This document shows, piece after piece, positions 1 through 9,717 of a stretch of DNA of 58,162 nt. The notes under the pieces were generated by a model. The model saw only the letters and a list, made by a program, of their open reading frames with translations. It ran no database searches and was not told where the DNA came from. The position numbers and the translations under genes are program-made. The stretch is from assembly GCA_022561145.1 (NCBI GenBank), contig JADFRS010000003.1, positions 1 to 58,162 of the forward strand. The letters are read 5' to 3'. This DNA is from Gemmatimonadota bacterium (lineage in GTDB: Bacteria > Gemmatimonadota > Gemmatimonadetes > Longimicrobiales > Gaopeijiaceae). How positions within the stretch are numbered: the stretch's first letter is position 1; every line of letters starts with the position of its first letter.

Positions 1-26
1 GTAAAATTGATGAAATTCGGGATTTG

Positions 27-710
27 CTAATAGTCCAGTGGCTTAGCTCCCAAATATGCAATGTTTGTGCACTTTTGGAAACAAGCACCAAATTTGGCAT
101 ACTGGTAGATATGGTCGCTACAATCACTATAGGCTATAGAACCACCTCTGCAGCGCACCCTGGTGGCTGGGCGCGTCATCCAGGGCGGAGACAGCTTTTC
201 GATGCGCCTGTAGACGAGGCAGTCGGGTTGGTGAGCTCCAGAGAGGTAGCCGATGCTCATGAGAAACTCGCCTGTGATCTCTCCCCCGGTGAAGCGGAAT
301 GTCTTCTTGAACAGCTTCACCCACTCGGCCTTGGACCGGGGATGATGCGCCGCAAGCCAGGCCGCGAAGGACCCGTGGGTTTCCCTCATGAGCTGGACCG
401 CCTTCGCGTTCTCGATAGCGGCGTCGACCTTGAGCCTGTTTCGGATGATCCCCCGGTCGGCCAGGAGTCTGGCTCTGTCGTCCTCACCGTATGCGGCAAT
501 GTGGTCCACGCTCCAGCCGTGGTAAGCCGCATGGAACGTCTTCTGCTTCTTGAGAATGGTGAGCCACGAGAGGCCCGCCTGGTTCACTTCCAGCATGAGG
601 CGTCCGAACAGCTTCGATTCGTCGGTCAACGGAAAGCCGTATTCGTGGTCGTGATAGGGCCCGTGATAAGGATGTCCGTCGGCCGCTTCACAATATCCGC
701 CGAGCCCCAC
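27..710 (-). CDS. tag: DNA-3-methyladenine glycosylase I
   Basis: The product (227 aa) removes 3-methyladenine from alkylated DNA, the first step of base excision repair in the cytoplasm. The Tag signatures are visible: an N-terminal YCEAADGHPYH segment carrying the first zinc ligands, the EVNQAGLSW motif of the base-binding pocket, and a C-terminal HQPDC segment matching the H-x3-C end of the zinc snap. I chose the GTG at 710 because a strong AGGAGGG site lies about 7 bases upstream and the Tag homology begins right there; the open frame continues upstream to 875 without homology. The roughly 50-residue tail after the zinc snap (from PPWMTRPATR) is longer than usual and looks unlike Tag, perhaps because the ancestral stop was lost. 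The gene is divergent from the cytochrome gene to its right; 711-873 is the shared promoter region, in which I could not assign a clear promoter. Confidence 0.9.
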   Translation of the reverse strand: MGLGGYCEAADGHPYHGPYHDHEYGFPLTDESKLFGRLMLEVNQAGLSWLTILKKQKTFHAAYHGWSVDHIAAYGEDDRARLLADRGIIRNRLKVDAAIENAKAVQLMRETHGSFAAWLAAHHPRSKAEWVKLFKKTFRFTGGEITGEFLMSIGYLSGAHQPDCLVYRRIEKLSPPWMTRPATRVRCRGGSIAYSDCSDHIYQYAKFGACFQKCTNIAYLGAKPLDY

Positions 711-873
711 TCGGCTCCCTCCTCGCTCGTGTAAATCGATTCCCGGGGGTGGTAAATCTACGCTGGCCTGGAGCACAGATGGAAGACCGACGGTTTTCGA
801 AAGGGAACCGCCATGGATCGAGTCCGGTTTCGCTGTACAGGGGGGAGTACTCCTTACGGCACCGAGAGGAGAC

Positions 874-1432
874 ATGATGAGGATTCGTGACTTGAGTCGG
901 TTCGGGTTTGCGTTCGCACTTCCGCTGGCCTTCGCGGCTTGCGCCGCCGGAGACGAATCTGCCGATGCGGCTGAGGAGGCCGCGCCCGCCGCCGAGGAGG
1001 CCGCGGCGACGCTTCCCGAGCTGTCGGCGGACGGAGTCTGGGGACATCTGACCAGCTCGGACTACGAGAATTGGGACCGCTGGCCCGGCACCACCGATCA
1101 GTACCAGGGCCAGGAGCCGCACGGCGCGTTGCTCACCACCTACGTCAATGACGTGGCGGCGGCGGCGATCGCAGCCGGTGAGGCGATGATGCCGGTCGGC
1201 GCGATCGTGGTGAAGAACAACTACATGCCCCGACGGCATGCTGGCAGCTGTCACGGCGATGGTGAAGACCGAGGACTTCAATCCTGACCACAACAACTGG
1301 TGGTTCCTCAAGCGGCTCACAGACGGGACCGTGCAGGCCGAGGGTCGTTTCGCCGGCTGCGAGGGTTGCCATGGCACGGTTGCGGCGAACGACTACCTGT
1401 TCAACCAGGGTACGGGAGGAACGGGGCAGTAG
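874..1432 (+). pseudogene. Cytochrome P460-like lipoprotein, frameshifted
   Basis: Two frames join into one cytochrome P460-family protein (PF16694 type). The first half starts at the ATG at 874 behind a GAGAGGA site, has a lipobox (FAAC, Cys23), an Ala/Glu-rich linker and the segment ending VGAIVVKNNYMP. The second half continues one frame over with DGMLAAVTAMVK and ends with a c-type haem site CEGCH (codons at 1358-1372) and NDYLF. The break is at the C run at 1228-1231: removing one C restores YMPDGMLAAV. Read as written, the first frame stops at 1287 without a haem site. P460 proteins bind c-type haem in the periplasm and some oxidise hydroxylamine; the substrate here is unknown. The shift may be a true mutation or a homopolymer error in the assembly; the otherwise conserved second half favours an error or a very recent mutation. 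Confidence 0.75.
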
Positions 1433-1436
1433 CGTG

Positions 1437-1455
1437 AACCCCGACGCCCGGGGTT
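1437..1455 (+). terminator. Possible terminator hairpin after the P460-like gene
   Basis: A 7-bp perfect inverted repeat (AACCCCG at 1437-1443, CGGGGTT at 1449-1455) with a 5-base loop lies five bases after the stop of the cytochrome-like gene. No clear T run follows, so termination is only a guess. Confidence 0.3.
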
Positions 1456-1543
1456 GTACCTAGACGGAATCGTTTAGCGCCGCCAACTTCATCCAGCATC
1501 CTACCGGCGCGCCCCGTACAGTCCTATCCAGGATCCGGAACAC

Positions 1544-4189
1544 ATGACGAAGGTCGGTCTTCACGCTCGTGCGTTGTTCATGGTGGCGTCGCTCGCACCC
1601 GCGGCTTGTGCGGATTCTCCATCGGCTTCCGTGACTGATCTGGGGGTTCCGTGGGAGTTGGCCGAGCTGAGGAGCGCGACCCTCAGCGACGTCCGATATG
1701 CCTACCGACTCACCGTGCCGAGGCTGGAATCCGAGCCCCTCACCGGGAGCGTGGAGGTTCGCTTCACGTGGATGGACCCGGCGGGCCGTGACGTCGTTCT
1801 CGACTTCAAGGACCCGAGCTCGCGTGTACGATCGGTGAGCGCCAACGGCGAGGTGGCCACGTGGGAGCCGGTCAACGACCACATCGTCGTGTCGGCGGAG
1901 GCTTTGGTGGCCGGGGACGAAAACTCGATCCTCATTGAGTTCACCGCGGGCGATGACGCGCTCAACCGGAATCCGGACTTCCTTTACACGCTATTCGTGC
2001 CCGATCGAGCGCACTTCTCGCTGCCGATCTTCGACCAACCCAACCTGAAGGCTCGTTTCAGCCTGGCTCTGGATGTGCCGAGCGGGTGGGAGGCGGTGGC
2101 CAACGGCGCTGTTACGCAAAAGGTGGCCGCAGGAAATCCGCAGAGTGGGCAGGGGCGCACCGTCCACACCTTTGCGGAGACCGAACCCATTCCGACCTAC
2201 CTCTTCGCGTTTGCGGTGGGGGAGTTCCAGGTAGAGACCGCACAGCGCGGTGGTCGGACCATGAGGATGTACCACCGCGAGACCGACCGAGAGAAGGTCG
2301 ACCGTAACAGGGAGGCGATCTTCGATCTCCACGAGACGGCGCTCGATTGGCTCGAGGAGTATACGGGCATTCCTTACCCGTTCGGCAAGTTCGACTTCGT
2401 GCTGATTCCCCCCTTTCAATACGGTGGCATGGAGCATCCGGGCTCGATCTTCTACCGGCAAGGGAGCCTCATGTTGGACGAGTCGGCCACGCAGGCGCAG
2501 TACCTTGGTCGGGCCAGCGTCATCGCCCACGAGACGGCTCACCAGTGGTTCGGCGACCTGGTGACCATGAACTGGTTCGACGACGTTTGGATGAAGGAGG
2601 TATTCGCCAACTTCATGGCGGCAAAGATCGTCCACCCGTCCTTTCCACAGCTCAACCACGACCTCCGCTTCTTCCTGGCGCACCACAACGCCGCTTACGG
2701 TGTCGACCGTACCGCCGGAGCCAACCCGATCCGGCAGCCGCTGGACAACCTTCGCGAGGCGGGCACGCTGTACGGCGCGATCATCTACCAGAAGGCGCCG
2801 ATCGTCATGCGCCAGCTCGAGTTGCTCGTGGGAGAGGACGTGTTCCGTGAGGGCCTCCGCGAGTACCTGAGCGCCTTCGCCTTCGGCAACGCGACGTGGC
2901 CCCAGCTCATCGAGATCCTGGACGGCCTTTCGGATGACGACCTGGCAGCGTGGAGCAGCGTGTGGGTCGAGGAGCCCGGCCGGCCGACCATCTCCGCGGC
3001 TGTGGTCGATGACGGAACGGGGCGAATGCGAGCCGTGGGAGTCTATCAGGAGGACGTGGCGGGGCGGAACCGGGTTTGGCCACAGCAACTCGAGGTGATC
3101 CTGGCCTACGATGACTCCATAGCCCGAGTGCCGGTGCGACTCATGATCGAGGGCGCCGCGATGGACGATTGGATCGGCCGTCCCCGGCCGAACTTCATCC
3201 TGCCCAACGGTGCCGGCGTCGAATACGGCCACTTCCATCTTGATGAGGTGAGTAAGACCTATTTGCTGGAGCACCTTCCCGAACTCACCGATCCGCTTCT
3301 TCGTGGGATCGTGGTTGGCACGCTCTGGGATGCCGTAGTGGAGGGGGAGGTCGCCCCGTCGACATGGCTGGATCTTCTCCTGGCCACGTTGGATACCGAG
3401 ACCGACGAGCAAAATGTGGGACGCATCCTGGCGCATCTGCGCACCACGTACTGGAGGATGATCCCGGATGCCGAGCGGGATGGGCGGGCGGCGGACATCG
3501 AAGCGGCGCTCTGGCGGCGATTGGTTCGTGCCCCGACCGCCACGCTCAGGGCGTCGCTTTTCTCAACGTGGCGGAACGTGGTTTTGACCGAACTGGGGGT
3601 TGGACGTCTCAGGCAGATCTGGTCCCAGGCCGAAGGTGTGCCGGGGGTGCGCCTCTCGGAAAACGATTACACGTCGATGGCCTCGGGCCTCGCTCTCCGC
3701 GGAGTACCCGACGCCGAAGCGATCCTCGACGAGCAGCTTGGTCGTATCACCAACCCAGACCGGCGCGCGAGGTTCGAGTTCGTGCGGCCGGCGCTCTCCA
3801 ACGATCCCGCGGTACGCGAGGCCTTCTTCGCCTCTTTGGCCGATCCGGCGAACCGGGCGAGAGAGCCGTGGGTGCTGGCCGGCCTCGGATTTCTCCACAA
3901 CCGACTACGAGCCGAACACGCGCGGCAGTTCATTCTCCCCGGTTTGGAGATGGTCGAGGAGATCCAACGCACGGGCGACATCTTCTTCCCGAAGCGATGG
4001 TTGGACACGACCCTTGGCGGCCATAACTCGCCGGAGGCAGCCCAGGTCGTGACAGACTTCCTGGAGGCGCGACCCGACTTCCCCCCCAGGCTGCGCGCAA
4101 AGCTTCTCCAGTCGGCGGATATGCTCTACCGAACGGTAGGCATTCTCGAAGTGAACAAGGTCATGGAGGGATCGAACGCCGGTCGCTGA
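1544..4189 (+). CDS. M1 family metallo-aminopeptidase, lipoprotein
   Basis: An 881-aa zinc aminopeptidase of the M1 (PepN/ERAP) family that removes N-terminal residues from peptides. The zinc site HETAH is at residues 329-333 with the third ligand Glu352 in KEVFANF, the standard 18-residue spacing. The substrate-binding exopeptidase motif is GGMEH at 294-298, where most family members have GAMEN. A lipobox (PAAC, Cys22) follows a short hydrophobic leader, so the enzyme is probably anchored outside the inner membrane rather than cytoplasmic like PepN. The C-terminal 350 residues fit the helical ERAP1-like domain. The ATG at 1544 has only a weak upstream GGA but is fixed by the signal peptide. 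It is followed by the molybdoenzyme operon after a 70-base gap. Confidence 0.93.
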   Translation: MTKVGLHARALFMVASLAPAACADSPSASVTDLGVPWELAELRSATLSDVRYAYRLTVPRLESEPLTGSVEVRFTWMDPAGRDVVLDFKDPSSRVRSVSANGEVATWEPVNDHIVVSAEALVAGDENSILIEFTAGDDALNRNPDFLYTLFVPDRAHFSLPIFDQPNLKARFSLALDVPSGWEAVANGAVTQKVAAGNPQSGQGRTVHTFAETEPIPTYLFAFAVGEFQVETAQRGGRTMRMYHRETDREKVDRNREAIFDLHETALDWLEEYTGIPYPFGKFDFVLIPPFQYGGMEHPGSIFYRQGSLMLDESATQAQYLGRASVIAHETAHQWFGDLVTMNWFDDVWMKEVFANFMAAKIVHPSFPQLNHDLRFFLAHHNAAYGVDRTAGANPIRQPLDNLREAGTLYGAIIYQKAPIVMRQLELLVGEDVFREGLREYLSAFAFGNATWPQLIEILDGLSDDDLAAWSSVWVEEPGRPTISAAVVDDGTGRMRAVGVYQEDVAGRNRVWPQQLEVILAYDDSIARVPVRLMIEGAAMDDWIGRPRPNFILPNGAGVEYGHFHLDEVSKTYLLEHLPELTDPLLRGIVVGTLWDAVVEGEVAPSTWLDLLLATLDTETDEQNVGRILAHLRTTYWRMIPDAERDGRAADIEAALWRRLVRAPTATLRASLFSTWRNVVLTELGVGRLRQIWSQAEGVPGVRLSENDYTSMASGLALRGVPDAEAILDEQLGRITNPDRRARFEFVRPALSNDPAVREAFFASLADPANRAREPWVLAGLGFLHNRLRAEHARQFILPGLEMVEEIQRTGDIFFPKRWLDTTLGGHNSPEAAQVVTDFLEARPDFPPRLRAKLLQSADMLYRTVGILEVNKVMEGSNAGR

Positions 4190-4259
4190 CTCGAGCGACG
4201 GCTTGATGCCGGGCGGCTGTTCCTTCGACGCGTTCGGCCTTATCCTCACGGCCTAGGCG

Positions 4260-5831
4260 ATGCTCATCACGCAATCCAGAGACGCAATGCCCAACGCCAC
4301 GGCGTCGCAGGGTACATCCGAGTCCATCCCGAAATGGGCGAAGGTCATAGACAACACCCGCTGCATCGGGTGCCACGCCTGCACTACCGCCTGCAAGTCG
4401 GAAAACGAAGTGCCGCTCTCGGTCACCAGGACGTATGTGAAATACGTCGACGTGGGAACGTTTCCACAGGCGCGCCGCTCGTTCCAGGTCACCCGCTGCA
4501 ACCAATGTGACGACGCGCCATGTGTGACCGCTTGTCCGACAACGGCAATGTTCAAGAGGCCGGACGGCATCGTCGACTTCGACAAGGCGGCCTGTATCGG
4601 GTGCAAGGCGTGCATCGCTGCATGCCCGTACGACGCCATTTTCATCAACCCGGACGACCACTCCGCAGAGAAGTGCAACTTCTGCGCGCACCGGCTCGAC
4701 ATCGGCCTCGAGCCCGCCTGCGTCGTGATCTGTCCGACCGAGGCGATCCTCGTGGGCGACATGAACGACCCCACGTCCGAGGTGTCGAAGATCATTCACC
4801 GCGATGCCGTGACCGTGCGAAAGCCGGAGAAAGGGACTCGCCCCAAGCTGTTCTACAAGGGCGCCGACCAGGTCACGCTGGATCCGCTGGCCGCCCGTAG
4901 GCCGGAGGGTGGTCTCTTCATGTGGAGCGAACAGGGCTCCTTGCCGCACCAGGTGACGTCGGGGCATCCAGGACCGTGGAACAACAGTTCTGCAGCCGCG
5001 TTGCTGAGCTATGACATCCCTCACAGAGCACCGTGGGACTGGAGGGTGAGCCTCTACACGTGGACCAAGTCGGTGGCGGCCGGGGCCTACCTCGTGCCGC
5101 TGCTGCTGGCGGTTTTCGGAGCGCTGTCCTGGTCGTCCCCGTTGTGGCTTGCGGCAGCGCCTGTGTTGGCACTGGCCATGCTCGCCCTCACGGGAGTGCT
5201 GCTCATCTGGGATCTCGAACACCCGGGCCGCTTCTACATGATCTTCACGCGGCCGCAATGGGGGAGTTGGCTCGTGCGGGGTGGGGTGATCATCACGGTA
5301 TACGGGGCCGTGATATCCGCCCACTCTGTGGCCGGCCTGCTCGGGCGCGACGACGTTGTGTTCACGCTGACCTGGGTGGGCGGACCGGCTGCCGTGATGA
5401 CGGCTGTGTACACCGCGTTCCTGTTCGCCCAGGCCAAGGGACGCGATCTGTGGCAGAGCGCACTCCTGCCGCCGCATCTGTTGATACAGGCGGTTCTGGC
5501 CGGCTCCGGCGCACTGGCCCTCCTAGCCCCTCGCATGGATCCCGACGCACTCGGTCCACTGGTCGGTGTGTTCTCGTTGAGCTGTCTGGTCCATTTACTG
5601 ATGATCGTAGGGGAGACCACACTGCCCCATGTGTCAGCGCACGCCCACCTGGCGATCTGGGAGATGACCAGGGGTCGCTATGCCGGGTTCTTTTGGACGG
5701 GAGTGGTCCTCTCGACCGTGGGCTTCCTGGCGCCGCTCCTCGGCCCTGTTGCCGTCGTGCTCGGGTTGGCCGGGTTGTGGGCCTTCGAGCACGCCTACGT
5801 CCAGGCCGGGCAGAGTGTGCCCCTCGCTTGA
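4260..5831 (+). CDS. Fused iron-sulfur / NrfD-type membrane subunit, SoeB-SoeC-like
   Basis: A 523-aa fusion of the electron-transfer and membrane subunits of a molybdenum oxidoreductase. Residues about 25-190 are a four-cluster ferredoxin of the DmsB/PsrB type: CIGCHACTTAC (Cys35, 38, 41, 45), CNQCDDAPCVTAC, CIGCKACIAAC and CNFC...CVVIC. Residues about 260-515 have seven or eight hydrophobic helices of the NrfD/DmsC type, which exchange electrons with quinones. A linker of about 70 residues, including KLFYKGADQ and GGLFMWSEQ, joins them. The usual state is two separate genes. It sits directly upstream of the catalytic subunit, 17 bases apart. The start is uncertain: the ATG at 4260 or the in-frame ATG at 4290, neither with a good ribosome site. 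The sequence is most like SoeB plus SoeC of cytoplasmic sulfite oxidation as I remember them, but polysulfide- or thiosulfate-type subunits are related. Confidence 0.88.
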   Translation: MLITQSRDAMPNATASQGTSESIPKWAKVIDNTRCIGCHACTTACKSENEVPLSVTRTYVKYVDVGTFPQARRSFQVTRCNQCDDAPCVTACPTTAMFKRPDGIVDFDKAACIGCKACIAACPYDAIFINPDDHSAEKCNFCAHRLDIGLEPACVVICPTEAILVGDMNDPTSEVSKIIHRDAVTVRKPEKGTRPKLFYKGADQVTLDPLAARRPEGGLFMWSEQGSLPHQVTSGHPGPWNNSSAAALLSYDIPHRAPWDWRVSLYTWTKSVAAGAYLVPLLLAVFGALSWSSPLWLAAAPVLALAMLALTGVLLIWDLEHPGRFYMIFTRPQWGSWLVRGGVIITVYGAVISAHSVAGLLGRDDVVFTLTWVGGPAAVMTAVYTAFLFAQAKGRDLWQSALLPPHLLIQAVLAGSGALALLAPRMDPDALGPLVGVFSLSCLVHLLMIVGETTLPHVSAHAHLAIWEMTRGRYAGFFWTGVVLSTVGFLAPLLGPVAVVLGLAGLWAFEHAYVQAGQSVPLA

Positions 5832-5848
5832 AGACCGGAGCCAACGTG

Positions 5849-8767
5849 ATGGACCTGAACAAACTCAACGCTCGCGTCTCCGCGGCCCGGGAGGAGGTCG
5901 AAGGGCGCGGCGAGACCTTCTACCCCGGCCCCAGCCGGGTCCATTTGGCCGCGTTTCCTCCCAAGGAGCGTTGGAGCGATTGGGTCGAGTTGGACTCACG
6001 GGCTTGGCCGGAGCGGGTGGAAAAGCGGTACATGCTCGTGCCGACCACGTGCTTCAACTGCGAATCGGGCTGCGGGCTCCTGGCCTATGTGGACAAGGAG
6101 ACACTCCAGGTACGCAAGCTGGAGGGTAATCCCGAGCACCCGGGTTCGCGGGGCCGGAACTGCGCCAAGGGCCCGGCGACGCTCACCCAGATCAGCGACC
6201 CGGACCGGATTCTGTATCCGCTGAAACGAGTCGGCGGCCGCGGAGAGGGGCGCTGGGAGAGGGTTGGATGGGACGAGGTGCTGGACGACATCGCCGGTCG
6301 TATCCGAAAGGCGATGGACGAAGACCGCAAGAACGAGATCATGTACCATGTAGGGCGCCCAGGTGAGGACGGCTACACGACCGGCATGCTGGAAAACTGG
6401 GGAATCGACGGGCATAACTCCCACACCAACATCTGCTCGTCGGGTGCACGGGCCGGTTACCACTTTTGGATGGGAATAGACCGACCCAGCCCGGATCACG
6501 CCAACGCAGACCTGATCCTGCTTGTGAGCAGCCACCTCGAGGCCGGCCACTATTTCAACCCGCACGCTCAGCGAATCATGGAGGGGAAAGAGCGCGGGGC
6601 GAAGCTGGTCGTGGTCGATACGCGCATGTCCAACACATCGACCCATGCCGACCATTGGCTCGCCTCCTATCCGGGCTCGGAGGCTGCGATCTTCCTTGCG
6701 ATCGCCAATTACCTGATCCAGAACCGCCTCTATAATGAGGAATTCGTTCGGCGCTGGTGGAACTGGCAGGAATACATGGAGGCCGTGCACGGCGATACGG
6801 AGCCGACGTTTACTCGCTTCCAGACTGAGCTCGCAGAACTGTACTCGGGCTACACGTTTGAATATGCGGAGGTGGAGTCGGGCATCGACGCCAGTACGCT
6901 CCGGGAAGTGGCTGAGCTGGTCGCGGCGGCGGGCACGCGATTGGCAACGCACAATTGGCGCAGCGCGGGTTCGGGCAATCTGGGGGGGTGGCAAGTCGCC
7001 CGTACGCTCTTCCTACTGAACTGCCTCCTCGGCGCTGTCGCGACCGAGGGGGGTACGTATCCGAGCGCCTGGAACAAGTTCGTGCCCAAGCCGATCCATA
7101 CTCCTTCCCGGCGTCCGGACAAGTGGAATGAGCTACTTTGGCCGAGCGAGTACCCTTTGGCACTGATGGAGATGTCCTTTCTACTCCCGCATCTCATGAA
7201 GGAGCGGGGCGGGTATGTGGATGTCTATTTCACTCGCGTCTACAACCCCGTGTGGACCAACCCCGATGGATTTTCTTGGATGGAGATGCTTCGGGACGAG
7301 GAAAAGATCGGACTCCACGTGGCCATGACACCAACCTGGAGCGAGACCGCGTATTTCGCCGACTACGTACTGCCCATGGGCCATGCCACGGAGCGCCACG
7401 ACATCATGTCGTACGAGACGCATGACGCGCAGTGGATCGCTTTCCGCCAACCCGTACTCCGGACGGCCAGGGAGCGACTCGGCGAGGTCATCAGCGACAC
7501 GCGCGAGGTGAATCCAGGTGAGGTTTGGGAGGAGAACGAGTTCTGGCTCGAGCTGACATGGCGGATCGATCCCGACGGATCGAGAGGTCTTCGCGGATTT
7601 TTCGAGTCCAAGGCGAATCCGGGCGAGAAGCTCACTCTGGATGAATACTACGGGTACATGTTCGAGCATTCCGTGCCCGGACTTCCCGAGGCTGCCGAGG
7701 CCGAGGGGCTGACTCCGCTCGAATACATGCGACGCTACGGCGCGTTCGAGATCGAGACCAACATCGGAGCGGTGTACGAACAGCACGTTCCCGACGACGA
7801 GTTGGAGGACATCGGCGTCGACGAGATGGGCCGGGTCTACACCCGGACCCCCAAACCGGACACACCCAACGTGGTCGCGCTCCCGGTGCTGGATGGTGAC
7901 GACGATGGGCGCAGGCGTGTCGGAGTGCGGGTCGATGGTGAGATCCTCAAGGGTTTCCCGACGCCCTCCGGCCGCTTGGAATTCTGGTCGCGTACCCTGG
8001 ATGAATGGGGCTGGCCGGAGTTGGCGTTACCCACCTACATCAAGAGCCATATCCACCCGGGCTCGCTCGACTCGGATCAGATGGTCCTCATCTCGACGTT
8101 TCGGGTGCCTGTTCAGATCCATACGCGAAGCGCCAACGCCAAGTGGCTCGACGAGATCGCACATACGAATCCGTTGTGGCTCCACACGCACGACGCGGAA
8201 AGAATCGGTGTGAGCACCGGAGATCTGGTTCGCGTCGAGACCGAGATTGGTCACTTTGTCGTGAAGGCCTGGGTCACGGAGGGCATCCGGAGTGGAGTCG
8301 CAGCATGCAGCCACCACATGGGTCGCTGGAAGCTGAATGACACGGGCCAACGACAGGCGATGGCGACGGTCGGAATCGACCAGCAGGAATCGAACTGGTC
8401 GCTGACGCAGAAACGCGGAGTGGCTCCGTTCGCGTCCTCCGATCCGGACACCATGCGCATCTGGTGGACCGACGTAGGGGTGCACCAGAACCTTACCCAT
8501 CCCGTGCATCCCGATCCCATTTCGGGCCAGCACTGTTGGCATCAAGCCGTGCGGGTGCGGAGGGCCGAACCGGGGGATCGCTATGGTGATGTGGCGGTCA
8601 ACAGCGAACGGTCCCATGCCGTGTACCTCGATTGGTTGGACAAGACCCGCTCCGCCGTGACGCACTCCCCCGACGGGACGCGCCGACCCTATTGGATGAT
8701 GCGGCCCGTACGCCCGGAGCGCCAAGCCTATGACTTGCCGGGGCCCCCGGACCCGGTGGCTTCCTAG
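5849..8767 (+). CDS. Molybdopterin oxidoreductase catalytic subunit, SoeA-like
   Basis: A 972-aa DMSO-reductase-superfamily enzyme binding a bis-molybdopterin cofactor and one 4Fe-4S cluster. The cluster motif is Cys68-x2-Cys71-x3-Cys75-x29-Cys105 followed by AKG. Cys196 in HTNICSSGAR is a candidate molybdenum ligand. The C-terminal cofactor-binding domain covers roughly residues 720-900. There is no twin-arginine or other signal peptide, so the enzyme should face the cytoplasm, as sulfite-oxidising SoeABC does and unlike Tat-exported DMSO or polysulfide reductases. The length is close to that of SoeA. I placed the start at the ATG at 5849 behind GGAG, because the open frame upstream overlaps the previous gene and has no homology. 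Context: fused electron-transfer subunit upstream, TorD-type chaperone and SulP transporter downstream. A sulfite substrate is inferred, not proven. Confidence 0.85.
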   Translation: MDLNKLNARVSAAREEVEGRGETFYPGPSRVHLAAFPPKERWSDWVELDSRAWPERVEKRYMLVPTTCFNCESGCGLLAYVDKETLQVRKLEGNPEHPGSRGRNCAKGPATLTQISDPDRILYPLKRVGGRGEGRWERVGWDEVLDDIAGRIRKAMDEDRKNEIMYHVGRPGEDGYTTGMLENWGIDGHNSHTNICSSGARAGYHFWMGIDRPSPDHANADLILLVSSHLEAGHYFNPHAQRIMEGKERGAKLVVVDTRMSNTSTHADHWLASYPGSEAAIFLAIANYLIQNRLYNEEFVRRWWNWQEYMEAVHGDTEPTFTRFQTELAELYSGYTFEYAEVESGIDASTLREVAELVAAAGTRLATHNWRSAGSGNLGGWQVARTLFLLNCLLGAVATEGGTYPSAWNKFVPKPIHTPSRRPDKWNELLWPSEYPLALMEMSFLLPHLMKERGGYVDVYFTRVYNPVWTNPDGFSWMEMLRDEEKIGLHVAMTPTWSETAYFADYVLPMGHATERHDIMSYETHDAQWIAFRQPVLRTARERLGEVISDTREVNPGEVWEENEFWLELTWRIDPDGSRGLRGFFESKANPGEKLTLDEYYGYMFEHSVPGLPEAAEAEGLTPLEYMRRYGAFEIETNIGAVYEQHVPDDELEDIGVDEMGRVYTRTPKPDTPNVVALPVLDGDDDGRRRVGVRVDGEILKGFPTPSGRLEFWSRTLDEWGWPELALPTYIKSHIHPGSLDSDQMVLISTFRVPVQIHTRSANAKWLDEIAHTNPLWLHTHDAERIGVSTGDLVRVETEIGHFVVKAWVTEGIRSGVAACSHHMGRWKLNDTGQRQAMATVGIDQQESNWSLTQKRGVAPFASSDPDTMRIWWTDVGVHQNLTHPVHPDPISGQHCWHQAVRVRRAEPGDRYGDVAVNSERSHAVYLDWLDKTRSAVTHSPDGTRRPYWMMRPVRPERQAYDLPGPPDPVAS

Positions 8768-8781
8768 CTCGGGCGCACGGA

Positions 8782-9717
8782 ATGGAGTTACTCAGGGCTC
8801 TGGGCGTGCTCGCGGAGCCTCCGACGAACGAGCATGTGCGGATCGCGAAGGTCCTTGGACTACCTGCCCCTCCAGAGCCCTCCGCGTACCACGATCTGTT
8901 TCTCCTTCAGACCTATCCCTTCGCCTCGGTCTATCTCGGGCCGGAGGGGATGATGGGCGGTGAGGCCGGTGATCGGGTCGCCGGCTTCTGGAGGGCCCTG
9001 CACATGACGCCACCCACCGAGCCGGATCACCTGTGCTCCTTGCTGGCGCTTTACGTCTCGCTCGCAGAGCGGGAGGCCGCCGAGGAGGATGAGGCATCCC
9101 GTGCGCTCGTGGCGAGCGCTCGCGGCGCTCTGCTCCACGAACACGTCGTGTCGTGGGTCTTTCCATTCCTGAGCAAGGTGCGGGAGCTCGGCGGCGTCTT
9201 CTATGGGGATTGGAGCACAATGCTGGAGGAAGCGATCTTGGCCGAGATACGCGCCAACAGCAAACCCCGGAGTTTGCCGTTGCACCTCCGTGAAGCGCCC
9301 GGCATACCGGACCCCCGCACCGACGGTGGTGAGGCCTTCTTGACCGGCCTGCTCGCACCCATCCGCAGCGGCATGATCGTGACGCGGGGCGACCTTGCGG
9401 GAGCCGCGCGCCGGTTGGACCTCGGCCTCCGCATGGGTGAGCGGCAATATATCCTCAAGGCGCTCTTCTCCCAGGATGCCGGCAAGGTGCTGGAATGGTT
9501 CGTGGACACGGCCGAGGGTTGGGCCGGAAGGCACGAACAGCAGGGTCCCGACCTGGGAGAGATCGCGGCGTTCTGGGAGGGTCGAGCGCGGGCGACCGCG
9601 AGCCTGGCCATGGCCCTGCTGGAGGATCGTTCCGGCTGGGATGACTTGCGGCGTGACGACGCCACCCCGGCCGGGTCGAGCGCGTCAGGGGACCATGAGC
9701 TGAGTGGGAAATCGTGA
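8782..9717 (+). CDS. TorD/DmsD-family molybdoenzyme chaperone
   Basis: A 311-aa helical protein of the TorD/DmsD/NarJ family, which binds apo-molybdoenzymes and helps cofactor insertion. Visible family marks are the YPFASVYLGPEG segment near residues 50-60, the EPDHLCSLLALYVSLAERE helix near 95-115, and HEHVVSWVFPF near 140-150, matching the E-P-D-H and H-x-W-x-x-F signatures. It lies 14 bases after the catalytic subunit and is very likely its dedicated chaperone. As the catalytic subunit has no Tat signal, its job is probably maturation rather than export proofreading. The C-terminal 100 residues extend beyond the usual 200-aa family length and I do not recognise them. The stop overlaps the start of the next gene. 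Confidence 0.85.
   Translation: MELLRALGVLAEPPTNEHVRIAKVLGLPAPPEPSAYHDLFLLQTYPFASVYLGPEGMMGGEAGDRVAGFWRALHMTPPTEPDHLCSLLALYVSLAEREAAEEDEASRALVASARGALLHEHVVSWVFPFLSKVRELGGVFYGDWSTMLEEAILAEIRANSKPRSLPLHLREAPGIPDPRTDGGEAFLTGLLAPIRSGMIVTRGDLAGAARRLDLGLRMGERQYILKALFSQDAGKVLEWFVDTAEGWAGRHEQQGPDLGEIAAFWEGRARATASLAMALLEDRSGWDDLRRDDATPAGSSASGDHELSGKS

Noticed and set aside
1991-3436. Long minus-strand open frame opposite the M1 peptidase
   Set aside because: It has no recognisable protein pattern and only mirrors GC-rich codon use of the gene on the other strand; the same holds for 4161-5477 and 43698-45248.
5033-5848. Upstream extension of the molybdenum catalytic subunit
   Set aside because: It overlaps the membrane subunit in another frame and lacks homology; the ATG at 5849 has a ribosome site.
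4260-8767. Alternative complex III or a formate dehydrogenase
   Set aside because: No multihaem cytochrome subunits, and the catalytic subunit has molybdenum-type and FeS motifs with Cys196 and no TGA.
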